Assembly: GCF_011075055.1 (NCBI RefSeq) | Contig: NC_058137.1 | Location: 6,867,463-6,931,462 of the forward strand | Reading direction: 5' to 3' | Source of the DNA: Mangifera indica | Lineage: Eukaryota; Streptophyta; Magnoliopsida; Sapindales; Anacardiaceae | Length of the DNA stretch: 64,000 nt | In this document: positions 36,088-47,707 of the stretch, one piece after another | Layout: every line of letters begins with the position of its first letter | Numbering within the stretch: position 1 is the first letter of the stretch | The notes under the pieces: generated by a model | Told to the model about the DNA's origin: nothing | The model's input: the letters and a program-made list of their open reading frames with translations, nothing else | The model's database searches: none | Program-made: the position numbers and the translations under genes

Positions 36088-38040
36088 ATGGCGAGGTACG
36101 ATAGAGCAATTACTGTATTTTCACCGGATGGTCATCTCTTCCAGGTGGAGTACGCTCTTGAAGCCGTGCGCAAAGGCAACGCAGCTGTCGGTGTGCGTGG
36201 CACCGACGCCATCGTTCTTGGCGTCGAAAAGAAATCCACTGCCAAGCTCCAAGACTCCAGGTTTCTCTTCTCTTTTTTAAATTGTTGGACAAAACTAATA
36301 ACAATTAGGTTTTCTTAGGGTTTTTGAAATTTCAACCTTGCCAACGTTTTTAGGGTTTTTATGAATTGAATTGATATTATTTTTTTTGGTCGAAAATATA
36401 ATAGCAATGCTGAGGAAATGAATGTTGAAATTGTTACTTGTGAATGAAATACATTGTGTTGGGATTAGTTTTGTGATGCAATGAAAACACACCATTTTGG
36501 CATCTAGATTTGTTTAATTAGTGTTGCAATGGAATTTTTATGATGTGTTTAAATGCGTAATTGTACAGATCAGTTAGGAAGATTGTGAGCTTGGATAATC
36601 ACATTGCATTGGCTTGTGCTGGGTTGAAAGCTGATGCTCGGGTCCTTATAAATAGGGCACGGATTGAATGTCAAAGCCATAGGCTGACGGTTGAGGATCC
36701 TGTGACTGTTGAGTATATTACTCGTTATATTGCTGGTCTTCAGCAGAAGTACACCCAAAGTGGCGGTGTGAGACCTTTTGGTCTTTCTACTCTGATTGTG
36801 GGTTTTGATCCATACACTGGCGTACCAGCTCTGTATCAGACTGATCCTTCTGGGACATTTTCTGCTTGGAAAGCTAATGCAACCGGAAGAAACTCTAACT
36901 CAATGCGGGAGTTTCTTGAGAAGAATTATAAAGAAACTTCTGGCAGAGAAACTACAAAGCTTGCAATTCGAGCGTTGCTTGAGGTTTGTTTATTCTGTCT
37001 TGCTTATTTATTTTGAGAAGTAGTTTGTTTAGTATATCCATTTTTTTATACATAAAAGTTGCCTCTTTCATGATTTCTCATTCTTGATGATATGAAAGAT
37101 ACAGTGCACTTTTAGATGTGTAGGACCATCTACAAAGGAATGTTGTCCGCAATTAGTATACTGGGAAGTTTCATTCCTCAGTGAATTGTATGCCCATGAA
37201 AGAAGCGTTTCGACAACAAGATACATCAATTTGCTTTGTTTCATGAACTAGTCTCTAAAGGGATATAATGGTTTGTCATACACATTTCTTGTCTTAACTA
37301 CATCATAGAAGCTGATTTTTAAAGAGTGAGTTATGGAACCAGCAAACTGGTTTGGAGAAAAAGATTTTCGTGTTATAGGGATCTGCTAACTACATCGTAA
37401 AAGCCAATGTAAAAAGATGTGATAGGTTTTCTTGCACAGTTCTTATCTCAATTGACCCATGTTTTAGGGTAATTTTGAAAGAGAGTTGTGGAGTCAACAA
37501 ATTGGTTTGACTTGTAGATTTACATCATGTAGAGATATATCAACTTTATATTTACTGTGTTAGGTAAAAAGACATCAATCCCTTCAAATTATAGATCTAT
37601 CATTTGGCTTATAATTATGCAACAATTCCTTGTGGACTGTTAAGCTGAAGTTACACTACCAAAACTGTGTAGCGTGTTCATCAGAATTGCTTTTACATCC
37701 AAGCTGGCTATGTCTTCAGGTTGCCACTGGCACCAACACATGTTTTGTGTGCATTCACATGGCTGTCATATTTAATGTTAAGTTATGCTGTCAAGTTTAA
37801 AGCAGCTATGAAGTAAGAGTACAGTATTCAATTACATTACAGCAATTTAATTGTCTAAATGTCTCTATCTCTTGATAGGTTGTTGAAAGTGGAGGAAAAA
37901 ACATAGAAGTTGCTGTGATGACCAAAGAGCATGGTCTAAGGCAACTTGATGAAGCTGAAATTGATGCCATTGTAGCCAAGATTGAAGAAGAAAAAGCTGC
38001 TGCTGAGGCTGCGAAGAAGGCTCCTCTCAAGGAAACTTAA
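36088..38040 (+). CDS. PAD1: 20S proteasome subunit alpha type-7
   Basis: Three exons (36088-36260, 36569-36983, 37879-38040) join into 249 residues, the usual length of plant alpha-7. The N-terminal alpha signature [20 protein letters not shown] covers residues 4-23 and is followed by the conserved [10 protein letters not shown] and [19 protein letters not shown] blocks. The C-terminus is the typical Lys/Glu/Ala-rich tail. Alpha subunits form the outer rings of the 20S core, gate substrate entry and bind regulatory particles; they are not proteolytic. The ATG before ARYDRAI was chosen because it matches the family start. The frame stays open upstream to 35893, with other in-frame ATGs that would add up to 65 unrelated residues. 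Intron 2 is about 900 bases. It could equally be called PAD2, since the two plant paralogues are almost identical. Confidence 0.95.
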
Positions 38041-38464
38041 ATATGAGTGTATATTTTATTTTTCTAGTTAATGCACTTTACCTTGCTCTTTCGCATTTCT
38101 GACATTATTTAGATCATGTTTGGTTTACTTTTTTGCAACTGGAACCGTGAAATGCTTTTGGATTTTGCAGACATGAAAGAAAGCCTAGGAAAAACCCCGG
38201 AAATATTTATTTTTGCATATGGTTATTAATAGGGATGTCAAAAAGGTCGTCCCAGTGGGGTGAATTTGGAGTGAGGGGAATATGAGTTTGAATCCATTAA
38301 TAGTTGGCTCACAGCTAAAATTCTAGCAGTTGTCCACTGTAGAGCACAATGCTCTACTGGATTATTATATTTTGCACAATGCACTACATTAGATATATAT
38401 ATCATTTTCAGTGAATTTTTAAACCCGATTTAATGTTGCACCAAATGGTTGACATTGAAACAAA

Positions 38465-38467
<3 letters not shown>

Positions 38468-38557
<90 letters not shown>
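38468..38557. repeat. (TA)n microsatellite, about 45 units
   Basis: An uninterrupted AT dinucleotide run of 90 bases, about 430 bases after the proteasome stop codon. Shorter tracts of the same kind occur at about 20016-20044, 23559-23596, 49731-49771 and 54343-54371. Confidence 0.95.
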
Positions 38558-38561
<4 letters not shown>

Positions 38562-41022
38562 ATTGGTGTGAAATTAGACATTTGAGATTATTTTATTCTT
38601 TTAAATTTCTTAAAAATTTTAGTTTAGCTAGATATATATACGGGATATGTTTCTATATTTATAATGATATAATAAACAATATTATGTTACTCCACCAAAT
38701 AAACTTTGATTACAGTATTTTTGAATCATTTGAAGATTCTAATCATTATGAAGCCATCCATAATATCAAAAACACTTGGTTTTTCTTTTATTAGATGAAG
38801 AGAATATACTCTGTATTGTCTAAATTAGAACATGATGCATTAAAGAAAATAGATTCAAACATATCTAATTAAAATTCTTCAACTCACAAACTTTAATAAA
38901 ACCAAAAAATTGATGTCAAACGAAAAACCTCTAATGACACTTTTACAAGTTTGTTCACTAAGATATGACTGATATTAATATTTAAAAATTAATTTAAAAT
39001 ATTAACAAATGACGACTTAATAATCAATTAAATTAATTCATATTATTTTACTACAAAAAGGTGAACATTCATTAAGAAAACAAATTCTTAAAATGAGTAA
39101 CACATCAGACAGATATGTATTAAACTCACTTTTTTCTTATACGTATTGAACTCGTTTTTTTCTTTAAATAGGTTTTTCTCACTAAATGTTTTTAGTAAAA
39201 TTTTTAATAAAAGAATTTGAACACTTTCTATTTCACTTTATAAAATATTAAATAATTATATCCCTCCATTTTGGTTTGAGCTTTTCCTTTGACAAGGTTA
39301 ATGTAATCCTACAATATGGTATAAATATGAAAGAGAGTATTATGATACTTGTGGATTTCACATCTTTGAAGAAAGCTATCGAGGCAGTAGGGAGAAAATT
39401 CTATATAAATAGGGCCCCACTCCTCTCATTTGCGTAATTTTACTTTGCTTTCTTAACATAGTAAATATTAGAGGAGTTTTACTAGTGTTTTCATTCCCCT
39501 CTATCTCAATCTTCTATATTTCAATAACGTTTTAGTATCTTCTATAATATACACAATAGTTTTAACATTACACCAACAAAGTCTTTTCACCATATGTTAT
39601 CCCGATCATGCATCACATCATTACCAACAAAGTCTTTTGTCATTTGCTAGGCTTTGTGAACCCTAAAGAAGATTTCACAGCCAATCATGCTTGAATGGCC
39701 ATTCATAGAAACAAGTGTCATTCCAATCATCCCGGACGGTTCCAACACAACCCAACTATCCAATTTAGTTATGTTTGGGAGAAAAGGGTATGAAAATCAT
39801 GTCTGCAAATTAATTTAGAATAACGATCAAGCAGGCCATCTGAAAAGACACTACTTGGCAAGTCAAAGGATAATAATATATTAAACTAGATGGCCTGCTT
39901 AGACCACAAATGCATGAGGACAAACAACTTAAACATTTCTTCAATTCCTTTCTAAATTGCAAGCCTAGTATCAAGAAGTTTATCTTCAAAATTTTACACA
40001 ATAATATTTGAAGCAGATTCTGCAAAACTTCCATAAACCTCCAATTTATGCAGGATGGATAAGTGATTATAGGCGCTTAAGATTACAAAAGACATCATCC
40101 CACCCTCTCACAACTAGGTTCTAACCCAAGATGCTGGCAACACAATCACAAAAGACCAAGTTTGGTAGTTAATAGAAACAAATTAAAAAGAAAACAAAGA
40201 TAATGGAGAAGATATTTTTCCCACACATAATAAAGATAAAAACATTTCACAGGATAATCTAAATTTCAAGTGAGTTATATTGCAAGAGGATTCCAATTTA
40301 ATGAAAGACTAGTGAACTACACCATTACTTTTTGCTATTTTATTGGTGCTACCATGTCTCAGTGTTCATGTTGTAAGCAAGGTCACATTAACAATGGTGA
40401 TTGTGCTGTTAAGAACTTTTCAGTTACATTCAAGCTCACAGAGTAGTCTGCTACAGCTACCTCAAAAGCTGCTGGTCTTCTCCCTTGTGGCAAGAGTTAC
40501 CACTACCGGTAGAGAAACCTGACATGCCCTGATACCAAGTGTGGTAATTTCAATGAAATTGTTATTAAGTTTAGGCTACTCACTATTGTGTGGAACAGGT
40601 AAGCTACAAACGGTTTTATTGACTTTCATTATTTAATTCTGATAAAGAAGATCAAACAGGAGTTTGTTTGTGGGTTTGTTAAAAATTGGTCGTTTTAGAA
40701 AGAATGTTTTCAAGGACATATGATGAAATTTAGAACTACCATAAAGTCAAAGCTATGCAAGTGAAGTATTGATCCCTTGACTCACCAAGCAAAATTTAGG
40801 AGCAATTATTATAAGTTTATAAATGAGGGCGCTAAAAGATCTAGGTGCAATAAACAGTCAAGTGCAGATAGAGGAAACAGTCTGGAACTGAATCTTCAGT
40901 TCACAGTAACTTAGCCCTGTTATTTACCCAAAAAAAACTAAGCCCTGTCAACAACCACCTAAAACCCCTGCTGCAACTTGTAAACAAAGAAAGAGAAGTC
41001 CCGTGCTCTTAATTGCTTCAGG

Positions 41023-41163
41023 CTAAGAAGCAATAATGAGTGCAGCTGCAATAGCAGCAATAGAGGCATTTGTAATAGTTTTGGCTTGAGGATTGGTGCT
41101 TAGATTACAAAAGCTTGAACTTATCAGATTTTGAATTTGAAGTGCAACCACAAACACAAACAT
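41023..41163 (-). CDS. Possible small hydrophobic peptide (46 residues), uncertain
   Basis: An ATG-initiated minus-strand frame reads MFVFVVALQIQNLISSSFCN and later KTITNASIAAIAAALIIAS before the stop. Both ends are hydrophobic, like a signal sequence and a membrane or GPI-type tail with a short polar stretch between. It could be a small secreted or anchored peptide, a terminal exon of an unseen gene, or chance. I recognise no family. Confidence 0.18.
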   Translation of the reverse strand: MFVFVVALQIQNLISSSFCNLSTNPQAKTITNASIAAIAAALIIAS

Positions 41164-41999
41164 CAAATTAATCAATAGATACTCTTGATAATTTCCCTTC
41201 TGTTACTACGTTGTATGCATATATATGGTTCAAGCAAATTGTGGAAATACATTTACCCATATCTTGAATAGATAATTATTTCTTCTTCTTCTTTTCTTCA
41301 TAGCCACCATCATTGTTAACTATTGAATGATAGAATATTTCTCCTCTTTGTCTGGCATGACAAAACTTTCAATCACACATTGATTAACAATAAGAGGAGT
41401 AAAAGGTAAAGCATCCAAGTTATTTCACCACACAACACAAAAACAACCTTTCTGTAAGGTGTTTCTCTACTTTAACCATTATGTTTTACACAACTTATTT
41501 TACTTTAATGACTAAGTAGGCTCAATAACCACTGTTTAGCTAGTCAACCACTTACATGTGTTTGAAACTCTTACAACTTCATAAATTCCTCAACAGGAAA
41601 ATCTTATCTTAATGCTTTAAGATCTCAAATAATCCATGGACTAACCTAATTTAAGTTCAATAGCCTAGAGTGTGATCAGATTCAGATAAGAATCAAGAAA
41701 ATCTGCAATAACACACAAAAAAAAAAAAAAAAAATCATCACACATATATCAAAAAATATATAAACAAACTTGTGTGTGCATTAAACTTTCTTGGGGATTC
41801 TGTCCGCTAGAAAATTTAGAAAAGGGGTCATGAAGTCCAAATCACTTAGTAAGTAAATGTTAAAAAAACTTGATTGACACATCATAAATCCTGGATGACA
41901 TTTGATGTTCCAAAATATTAAAAGAATATTCTGTAACTACAGAAGAATAATCGCAAAAGAAACACCTCAAATAACAACTAACCACAACTCATCTTTAAA

Positions 42000-42636
42000 C
42001 TATGGTAATCGAAAACTGTCAGCATTTGTCAGTTTACCTGTGCCTGAGCTTGAAGACTCGCCCATTGGATCAGGAGAAGTTGTTCCTTGAGAAGGTGATT
42101 TCTTCAGAGTAGTTGGCAACCCAGAAATCTCCTGAACATGTATATTAGTGTCAATCAACATGGCTTGAAGTGGGGAAAGTATAAAAGAAGTTTCATGCCC
42201 CCAATTAAAAAAAACATTATATTACCCAAAGTATAAAAGAAATGAGATATTACCTTCATCAAATGCAATCTCAAGTCACAAGGTCGAGCTTGATTCCCAA
42301 TACAAGCCATCACAAACTTTGAATATTGAAACAATACATCAGCGGCAGCTTGTTTTTTCTCGTCAATCTACAATCAAATTACTCCTTTCATAAATACATA
42401 AAATAGCTCACTAAATGATAATTATGAAACAAAAATACATAAAGAAACATTAATTTCAAGCGATCCCCAATCGATATTATTAATATTAATCCTAGAACAC
42501 CCCGGATACCCAAACAATACATATAGATATCTGAGGTATTTGATTTAATTGAATGAATCAACATATATCCTAGTGAGATACTTCATGAATCGCAACAAAC
42601 AGAAACACATACCTCGTATTCTTCGGTCGTCGCCAT
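42000..42636 (-). CDS. Small conserved plant protein of unknown function (89 residues)
   Basis: Three minus-strand exons (42613-42636, 42254-42367, 42000-42131) splice with GT..AG borders, all in phase 0. The product begins MATTEEYEIDEKKQAAADVL, continues FQYSKFVMACIGNQ and RPCDLRLHLMKEISGLP, and ends in a Ser/Gly/Pro-rich tail with DPMGESSSSGTGKL before TAG. The first half looks helical and well preserved; the tail looks disordered. I have the impression of similar small proteins across dicots but cannot name a function or domain. There is no signal peptide or membrane segment. The three clean exons in one frame argue for a real gene. The tRNA-like sequence at 42746-42836 lies about 110 bases beyond its start codon. 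Confidence 0.8.
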
Positions 42637-42745
42637 CGATTATTTCTCGGTGAGCAAGTGATCGTCAGCTTGGGTTCACACGGAATATAACATTAGAGAG
42701 TTACAAATTCAGTTTATATATAATAGATACAACAGAGCCTTGTTA

Positions 42746-42836
42746 GGGCCTCTTAGCTCAGCTGGTTGGATATACTGTTGTTTTATTAACACCGAAGTTA
42801 CAAGTTCTATGCCCAATTTGAAGGCCTAATGACTGT
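42746..42836 (+). pseudogene. Degenerate tRNA-like sequence, closest to tRNA-Ile
   Basis: GGGCCTCTTAGCTCAGCTGG opens it and contains an exact internal promoter A box (TAGCTCAGCTGG). GAAGTTACAAGTTCTATGCC near the 3' end resembles the variable/T-arm region and a weak B box. The end, GAAGGCCT, can largely pair with the opening GGGCCTC. The D-stem partner strand and the T stem are damaged and the total length (91) is too long, so a working tRNA is unlikely. It could be a tRNA pseudogene or the tRNA-derived head of a SINE. Confidence 0.42.
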
Positions 42837-43422
42837 TCATTTACAATAATATCCTAAAAAATAAAAATTTGTTATATTTTCATCTCTCCTCCCTAAGGGT
42901 TTGCGACGTTCTTTCTCCGTTTTAGTTTCTCTGTCAACCCCCTTCTTTTTTCAGCTTTAGAGTTGAGACAGAAACAATTTCATCTTCATACAACAATGAT
43001 GCATTGCCTCTATCTCCGATAAAGGTAAATCACATCTTTGTTTAGAGATGATTGATTTGTCTTTATTTATCGGTTTTATCAACTAATGATAGCCGAAAAT
43101 GAAACGTCATTAAGAGATAAACTAAGAGAGAGGAAGAAAACCACAATCGCCATTGTCTCCAACCATCGGTAATGTCTAGAAAAACCCTAGGGTGGACATG
43201 AAGTTTTACAAACTTTAGGTGGGGGGAATTTGTTAATTTTTAAACCTGAAGGGTGAAAATGTGATACATTTTTAATTTTTTAAATATTTTTGTTAAATAA
43301 CAATTTTACCTTTGATAATAATAATGAAATTTAATAAATGAAATGATATTCAGATTTTCGATAATTAACAAATAAAAAGCTAGGTTTGCACCAAACCTTG
43401 GGTCAGAAATAGTTATTTAGCC
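42832..43422. mobile_element. Decayed Mutator-like foldback MITE, copy D
   Basis: It opens GGCCTAATGACTGTTC and closes with CAGAAATAGTTATTTAGCC, whose inverse is GGCTAAATAACTATTTCTG. Internal landmarks AAACCCTAGGGT and ACTTTAGGTGGGGG, with an inverted arrangement of TTCTCTGTC and AGAGAGAGG arms, match copies A-C. The flanks AATTTGAA and AATTTTAA might be a worn target duplication. Borders are approximate. Confidence 0.5.
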
Positions 43423-44062
43423 AATTTTAAATTATGTTTTTTTTTTTCAACTTTTCATTCGATTAGATATTTCAATTTTGGTTTAGAATGCCGACTTTAG
43501 TAAGTGTGATGGATCAAAGTGATTAATATCCATTAATTGAAGCATTGTGAAAGTCTTTTACACCTTACCATGACTCAGTCAAACATCATGTTTGTTACTA
43601 GCATATTGTCACAGTTCATGCATTGTCTTAGTTGAATTCATATAGGAGCTATAAAAAGTACAATGAAATATTTAAACTGGACAATTGAGTTTGAAATTTT
43701 ATTTGACAAACCAGGTAAATTAAAACTCCAAAGTTTCACGGATAGTGATTGAAGTAGAAGTGTTGATGACATGAAAAGTATTGGATCGAGTTTTGTTAGG
43801 GTTAAAAAAAAGAAGAGGACATTGTAACACATTTTATCTTATTTGGGGCAAGAATAATTTAATCCCGTGATTATCTATGATGATATAATCAGTTAGTCGT
43901 GAAGATTACGAATAATCTAGTGAATCATGGAAAGACAAAACATATTAAAATCAAATATTATTTTGTGAGAGAAAGGAGCAACAATGAGATTCATATAAAA
44001 CACTACGATGGAAATGAACAATTTGTTCATATATTTACCAAGGTTGTATCTTAAGCAAATTT
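43423..44062. other. Spacer, nothing recognised
   Basis: AT-rich with no supported frame. The short minus-strand frame at 43638-43832 has no similarity I recognise. Confidence 0.35.
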
Positions 44063-44681
44063 GAATTCTGCGGGATATTAATTAAAATTGGTAAAATTTT
44101 TTCAGAGTAAACTTTTTTAGGCAAATGTACAACGATTTTATTTTTATAAACAAATTTACTTTTAATTTCAAAAATACCCTCTCCAACTTATTACGTGATT
44201 TTTAACAATTTACGTGTACGTATCATAGTGTATGAGTGCGCACAGAGTGCGTGGGTGCATGTAGGATGCGTAGGGTGAGTACAGGATGCATAAGGTGAGT
44301 AAAGAATACGTGCGTACGTGCAGGGTGCGTGGGTGCATAAAAAATATAAATATATATATATATATTAGAGTGTGATGAGGGTGCGTATGCACCCCGCACC
44401 TTGCACGCACCCTATGCACCTTTCATGTACCCACACACTTTGTACTCACTCTACGCACCTTATACTCACTCTACACACCCTACACACACCCACGTACCCT
44501 GTAAGCACCCATGCACTGTGATACGCACACGTAAATTGCTAAAAATCACGTAATAAGTATGGAAGGGTATTTTTAGAATTAAAAATAAATTCGCTTATAA
44601 AAGTAAAATCATTGTACATTTGCCTAAAAACATTTACACAAAAATTTTTTTATCAATTTTAATTAATATCCCGAATTCTGC
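44063..44681. mobile_element. Foldback (long-TIR) Mutator-like element with 9-bp target duplication
   Basis: The element is 44072-44672 (601 bp), bounded by GGGATATTAATTAAAATTG and its inverse. It is flanked by identical 9-bp repeats GAATTCTGC (44063-44071 and 44673-44681). Each arm is roughly 280 bases. Going inward, both have CAAATGTACAACGATTTTA-like text, a TTACGTGATTTTTAACAAT block and then a tract of GGGTGCGT and GTGAGTA-like words. The arms meet at a short (TA)n spacer near 44345-44365. There is no transposase frame. The 9-bp target duplication and long inverted arms suggest a non-autonomous TIR-MULE. It is a different family from copies A-E. Confidence 0.88.
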
Positions 44682-46533
44682 AAGATAAAAGTTGGCATCA
44701 AAACTTGAATGTCCCCCATAGAAGGAGGAATGGGACTTTGTGTTTTGCATCAAATATTAATGGGCCAGATCACTCTGTTTTAGGGCCTGTTCATGGGCCA
44801 TAAATCCAAGTCAAAATAAAAGAAGATCAGCAGGATCATCATATTATGCGTACATATTTTTTATTCATAATTTAGATAATATATTATTATATAATTAGAT
44901 ATTATTTTATTTTTAATTTAAATCATTCACTTATATAATGACACATTATTTGTATATATAAATTATGTATAAAAAATATGTTCACATAATTTTATAGATA
45001 TGCCAACTGGTAATTTTGTAGGAGATAACAAATGAAGGTGAGATGTTCGTGGCTTCATAGAAGTGTAAAACGTGTTGTTGAATTTTAGCTAATTAGGATT
45101 TTCTTGTATGTTTTTCTCCTAAAAAAAGAGGTCCCCTGTAATGAATAAAATTAAAGCAGTTATATCAATAATAACATGATATTATATTATTAAATATTAT
45201 TTTATTTTTAATTTACGATCAATTAATTATATAAAAATACATCATTAATATTATCTAAATTAATATCATTATAAGAATACTTAATCTTATTGAATTTAAA
45301 CAGTGTCCACGAGCTTTAAGAAAAAAGGTTGCATTGGTGTAAACAGTGGAAGAAGGTGAGTTTCATATAAAGGAGACAATGGATCGGGTGATCCCAATGT
45401 GACCCACCAGGTCACATGTCAGGTTATGCCAACGCTCACCACTTGGCCGGCGTTCATATCGGGTCATCTTAACAAAATCTTAGGCCTAGAGTATAGCCTA
45501 GGGCCTCCGAGTCGTGTTGTCTAGGGCTCTTAATAGAGTAATCTGTGGGCTTTTTGCTACTTGGCCCAAAAAATACTTTTTTTTAAATTATATAAAATTA
45601 ATTTTTGTAATTATTTTAGTTTGTTACAAATTAACGCATAAAAAAATTGATTAAAAATTGAAAAAAAATTAATTACTATAGTATCAGATCGTATTAACTT
45701 AGCTTGCGGGTCTTAGCTCACAATCTGAGATATGTCCTGCTCCATCTATAAGTCTAGAATGGCCCAAAGTTTTTTGTATTGAACCTAAACGGATTATATC
45801 AAAAGAGTTGTGTCTGTATCAAACTATGGAGCCGGCTTGACTATTTAACACCTCTCTAACTCTATGTGACGCAGTGTTTTAACAGCAATGAGGAATGAGT
45901 CAGAAATAGATATAATAGAATCTTTAAGGCCACAGCCACGAAAAGGGTTTTCCAATGCGAAGATTCACCAATAAAGAAGTTAACTAAGAATGTCCAATTC
46001 AACAACAATGCTCCATCTGCTTCTTTTTCCTGACCTAGCAAAATCGCCAAAAAGCAGAATGGCTGTGGCATGGCATGGCATGCATGCCCATTTGATTTTG
46101 GCACGAACTTCCCTGCGCCAACTCCCCAATCAGCCAGACCCTTTCTGCCATTTCTTTCCTTTTAATTCCCAGTAATTGTTCCATCAATTATCACCATTAA
46201 TTATTAATTTATTTCTCTCTGACGTAATTAATCACAGCCAGCCACTACTTCTATTCCAACTAAATGCCCTCCCCAGCAATTCAGTTTTAGCAAAACCTGA
46301 TTATTAAATTTATATTTAATAATTTTTAGTGGTTCTTCCTTTTATCGTCATACTAATTTTCCTGGTTATCAGATTTTGGTAGTTCTTCTATGATCAATCA
46401 TCATTAACTACTGCAGTCGCCAGCAGCTGGCTTTCTTTTCTGATTTGATCTTAGACGAACTTATGTATGTTAACAATTTCCATACCGATCTTCAAAACTA
46501 CCAACGATGAACAAGCTACATAATAAAATTAAC
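44682..46533. other. Spacer with palindromic MITE-like repeats, no gene seen
   Basis: Copies of the short AT-rich inverted-repeat family lie at about 44850-44985 and 45165-45260. GC-richer text at about 45360-45860 (GGGTGATCCC, GACCCACC, GGGCCTCCGAG) resembles decayed hAT-type ends. The frames at 45862-46175 on both strands overlap each other and have no support. Confidence 0.4.
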
Positions 46534-47386
46534 GCCAAAAGGCTTATTTTTACCCACGTTAAGTGTAATTTTAAATTTATATTTAATAATTTTTTAAAAT
46601 TTAAATATTTATCTGATTATTAAATTTTATTATTATTATTATTAAGAATAAAATTATTATTTAAACTTATATTTTAGGATCCTGTTCAAGTTTTTTAGGT
46701 TTAAAAGCTAATTTTTCTCCCTTCACACATTTAGGGTTGCATACTCTCATTTTTTTTTCATATACGTCACCCCCCTTCCCCCCCCCCAATTTAAAAAAAA
46801 ATTCAGTTTCACCTCTTTCTCTCTATCAGTTTAAACTGTTCTTCTCTCTGACGACCATTTATTATCTCCGATCATTGGCTCTCTCCTTCCTATCTTCTCT
46901 TTCTCCCGGTCACTCTTCCTTCTCTCTCCAACCTTCTTTGTCAAAGACAAAGACCAATCATCTTTATCTAAGACGAAGACAATCAGAGAGAGAAGGGAGA
47001 GTGACCAAGAGAGAGAGAAAGGGGGAGGGGGTAGAGAGAAGGGGGGTAGAGAGAGTCGAGAAGAGAAGGAGAGTTTAAACTAAGGGAGAGAAAAAAGTGA
47101 AACTGAAATTTTTTAAAAAGTTAGGAAGCAACTGCATATAAAAAAAAATTGATAGTAAAAAACCTTAGACTTAGGAGTGGGGAGTCAATTTTTTAAAACT
47201 TGAAAAATATGAAGTTAGAGGGCATAAATATAAAATTTAAAACTTAAAAGTAATTTTAAAATATGAATTTAAATAAAATTTTTAAATAACAAATTTATTT
47301 CTGATAATAACGATAAAATTTAATTGATAAATAGGTATTTTAATTTTTAAATGAATTTTTCTTGGAAGGGAATGAATAGGTTATAG
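46534..47386. mobile_element. Decayed Mutator-like foldback MITE, copy E
   Basis: It opens GCCAAAAGGCTTATTTTTAC, which matches the GGCCAAAAGAC end of the family. Long C/T-rich and G/A-rich arms (46800-46940 versus 46975-47100) fold back around a core containing TTTGTCAAAGACAAAG. The right end is worn and no target duplication could be confirmed. The open frame at 46737-47078 is a by-product of the arms. Confidence 0.55.
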
Positions 47387-47707
47387 TTGATTTTTGAATT
47401 CTTCTACTTACCCTGCAGAGATGTTGAGATACATTACACTTTATTATTTACTTCTGCTTTACCCCTTTTACACTCAATCGATCATTCAAGGAGAGTTGGT
47501 AAAACAAACAGGAAAAGCACAGAGCTGTCATAACGCAGTACTTAAAAACACATTAAATTCTTTTTTACAAACCCAATAAATAGGGAGCTATTCCTTCGCA
47601 AAAATCATGCATGTAGGCTAGATTTTGTGAAATCTTCTTCTATGTTACAGATTATGGGGCTGAAGAGAGTGAAGATTATTATAATACAGAAAATGATGTG
47701 CATATTC

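Larger units (their letters stand above)
38041..41999. other. Spacer with a long (TA)n tract, no confirmed gene
   Basis: It begins with the proteasome 3' untranslated region. A (TA)n tract of 90 bases runs 38468-38557. A TATA-like CTATATAAATAGGG stands near 39400 without a recognisable gene behind it. A small minus-strand frame at 41023-41163 is listed separately. The text between 40.0 and 41.2 kb is less AT-rich but shows no family I recognise. Confidence 0.4.

Noticed and set aside
40350..40446. Short Cys-rich frame starting MSQCSCCKQG, considered as a metallothionein-like peptide
   Set aside because: Only about 30 codons. The cysteines are few and clustered at the start, and the rest does not match the metallothionein pattern.
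46737..47078. 113-codon plus-strand frame rich in Ser, Leu and Arg
   Set aside because: It runs through the C/T-rich and G/A-rich arms of copy E. No homology, splice context or sensible composition.
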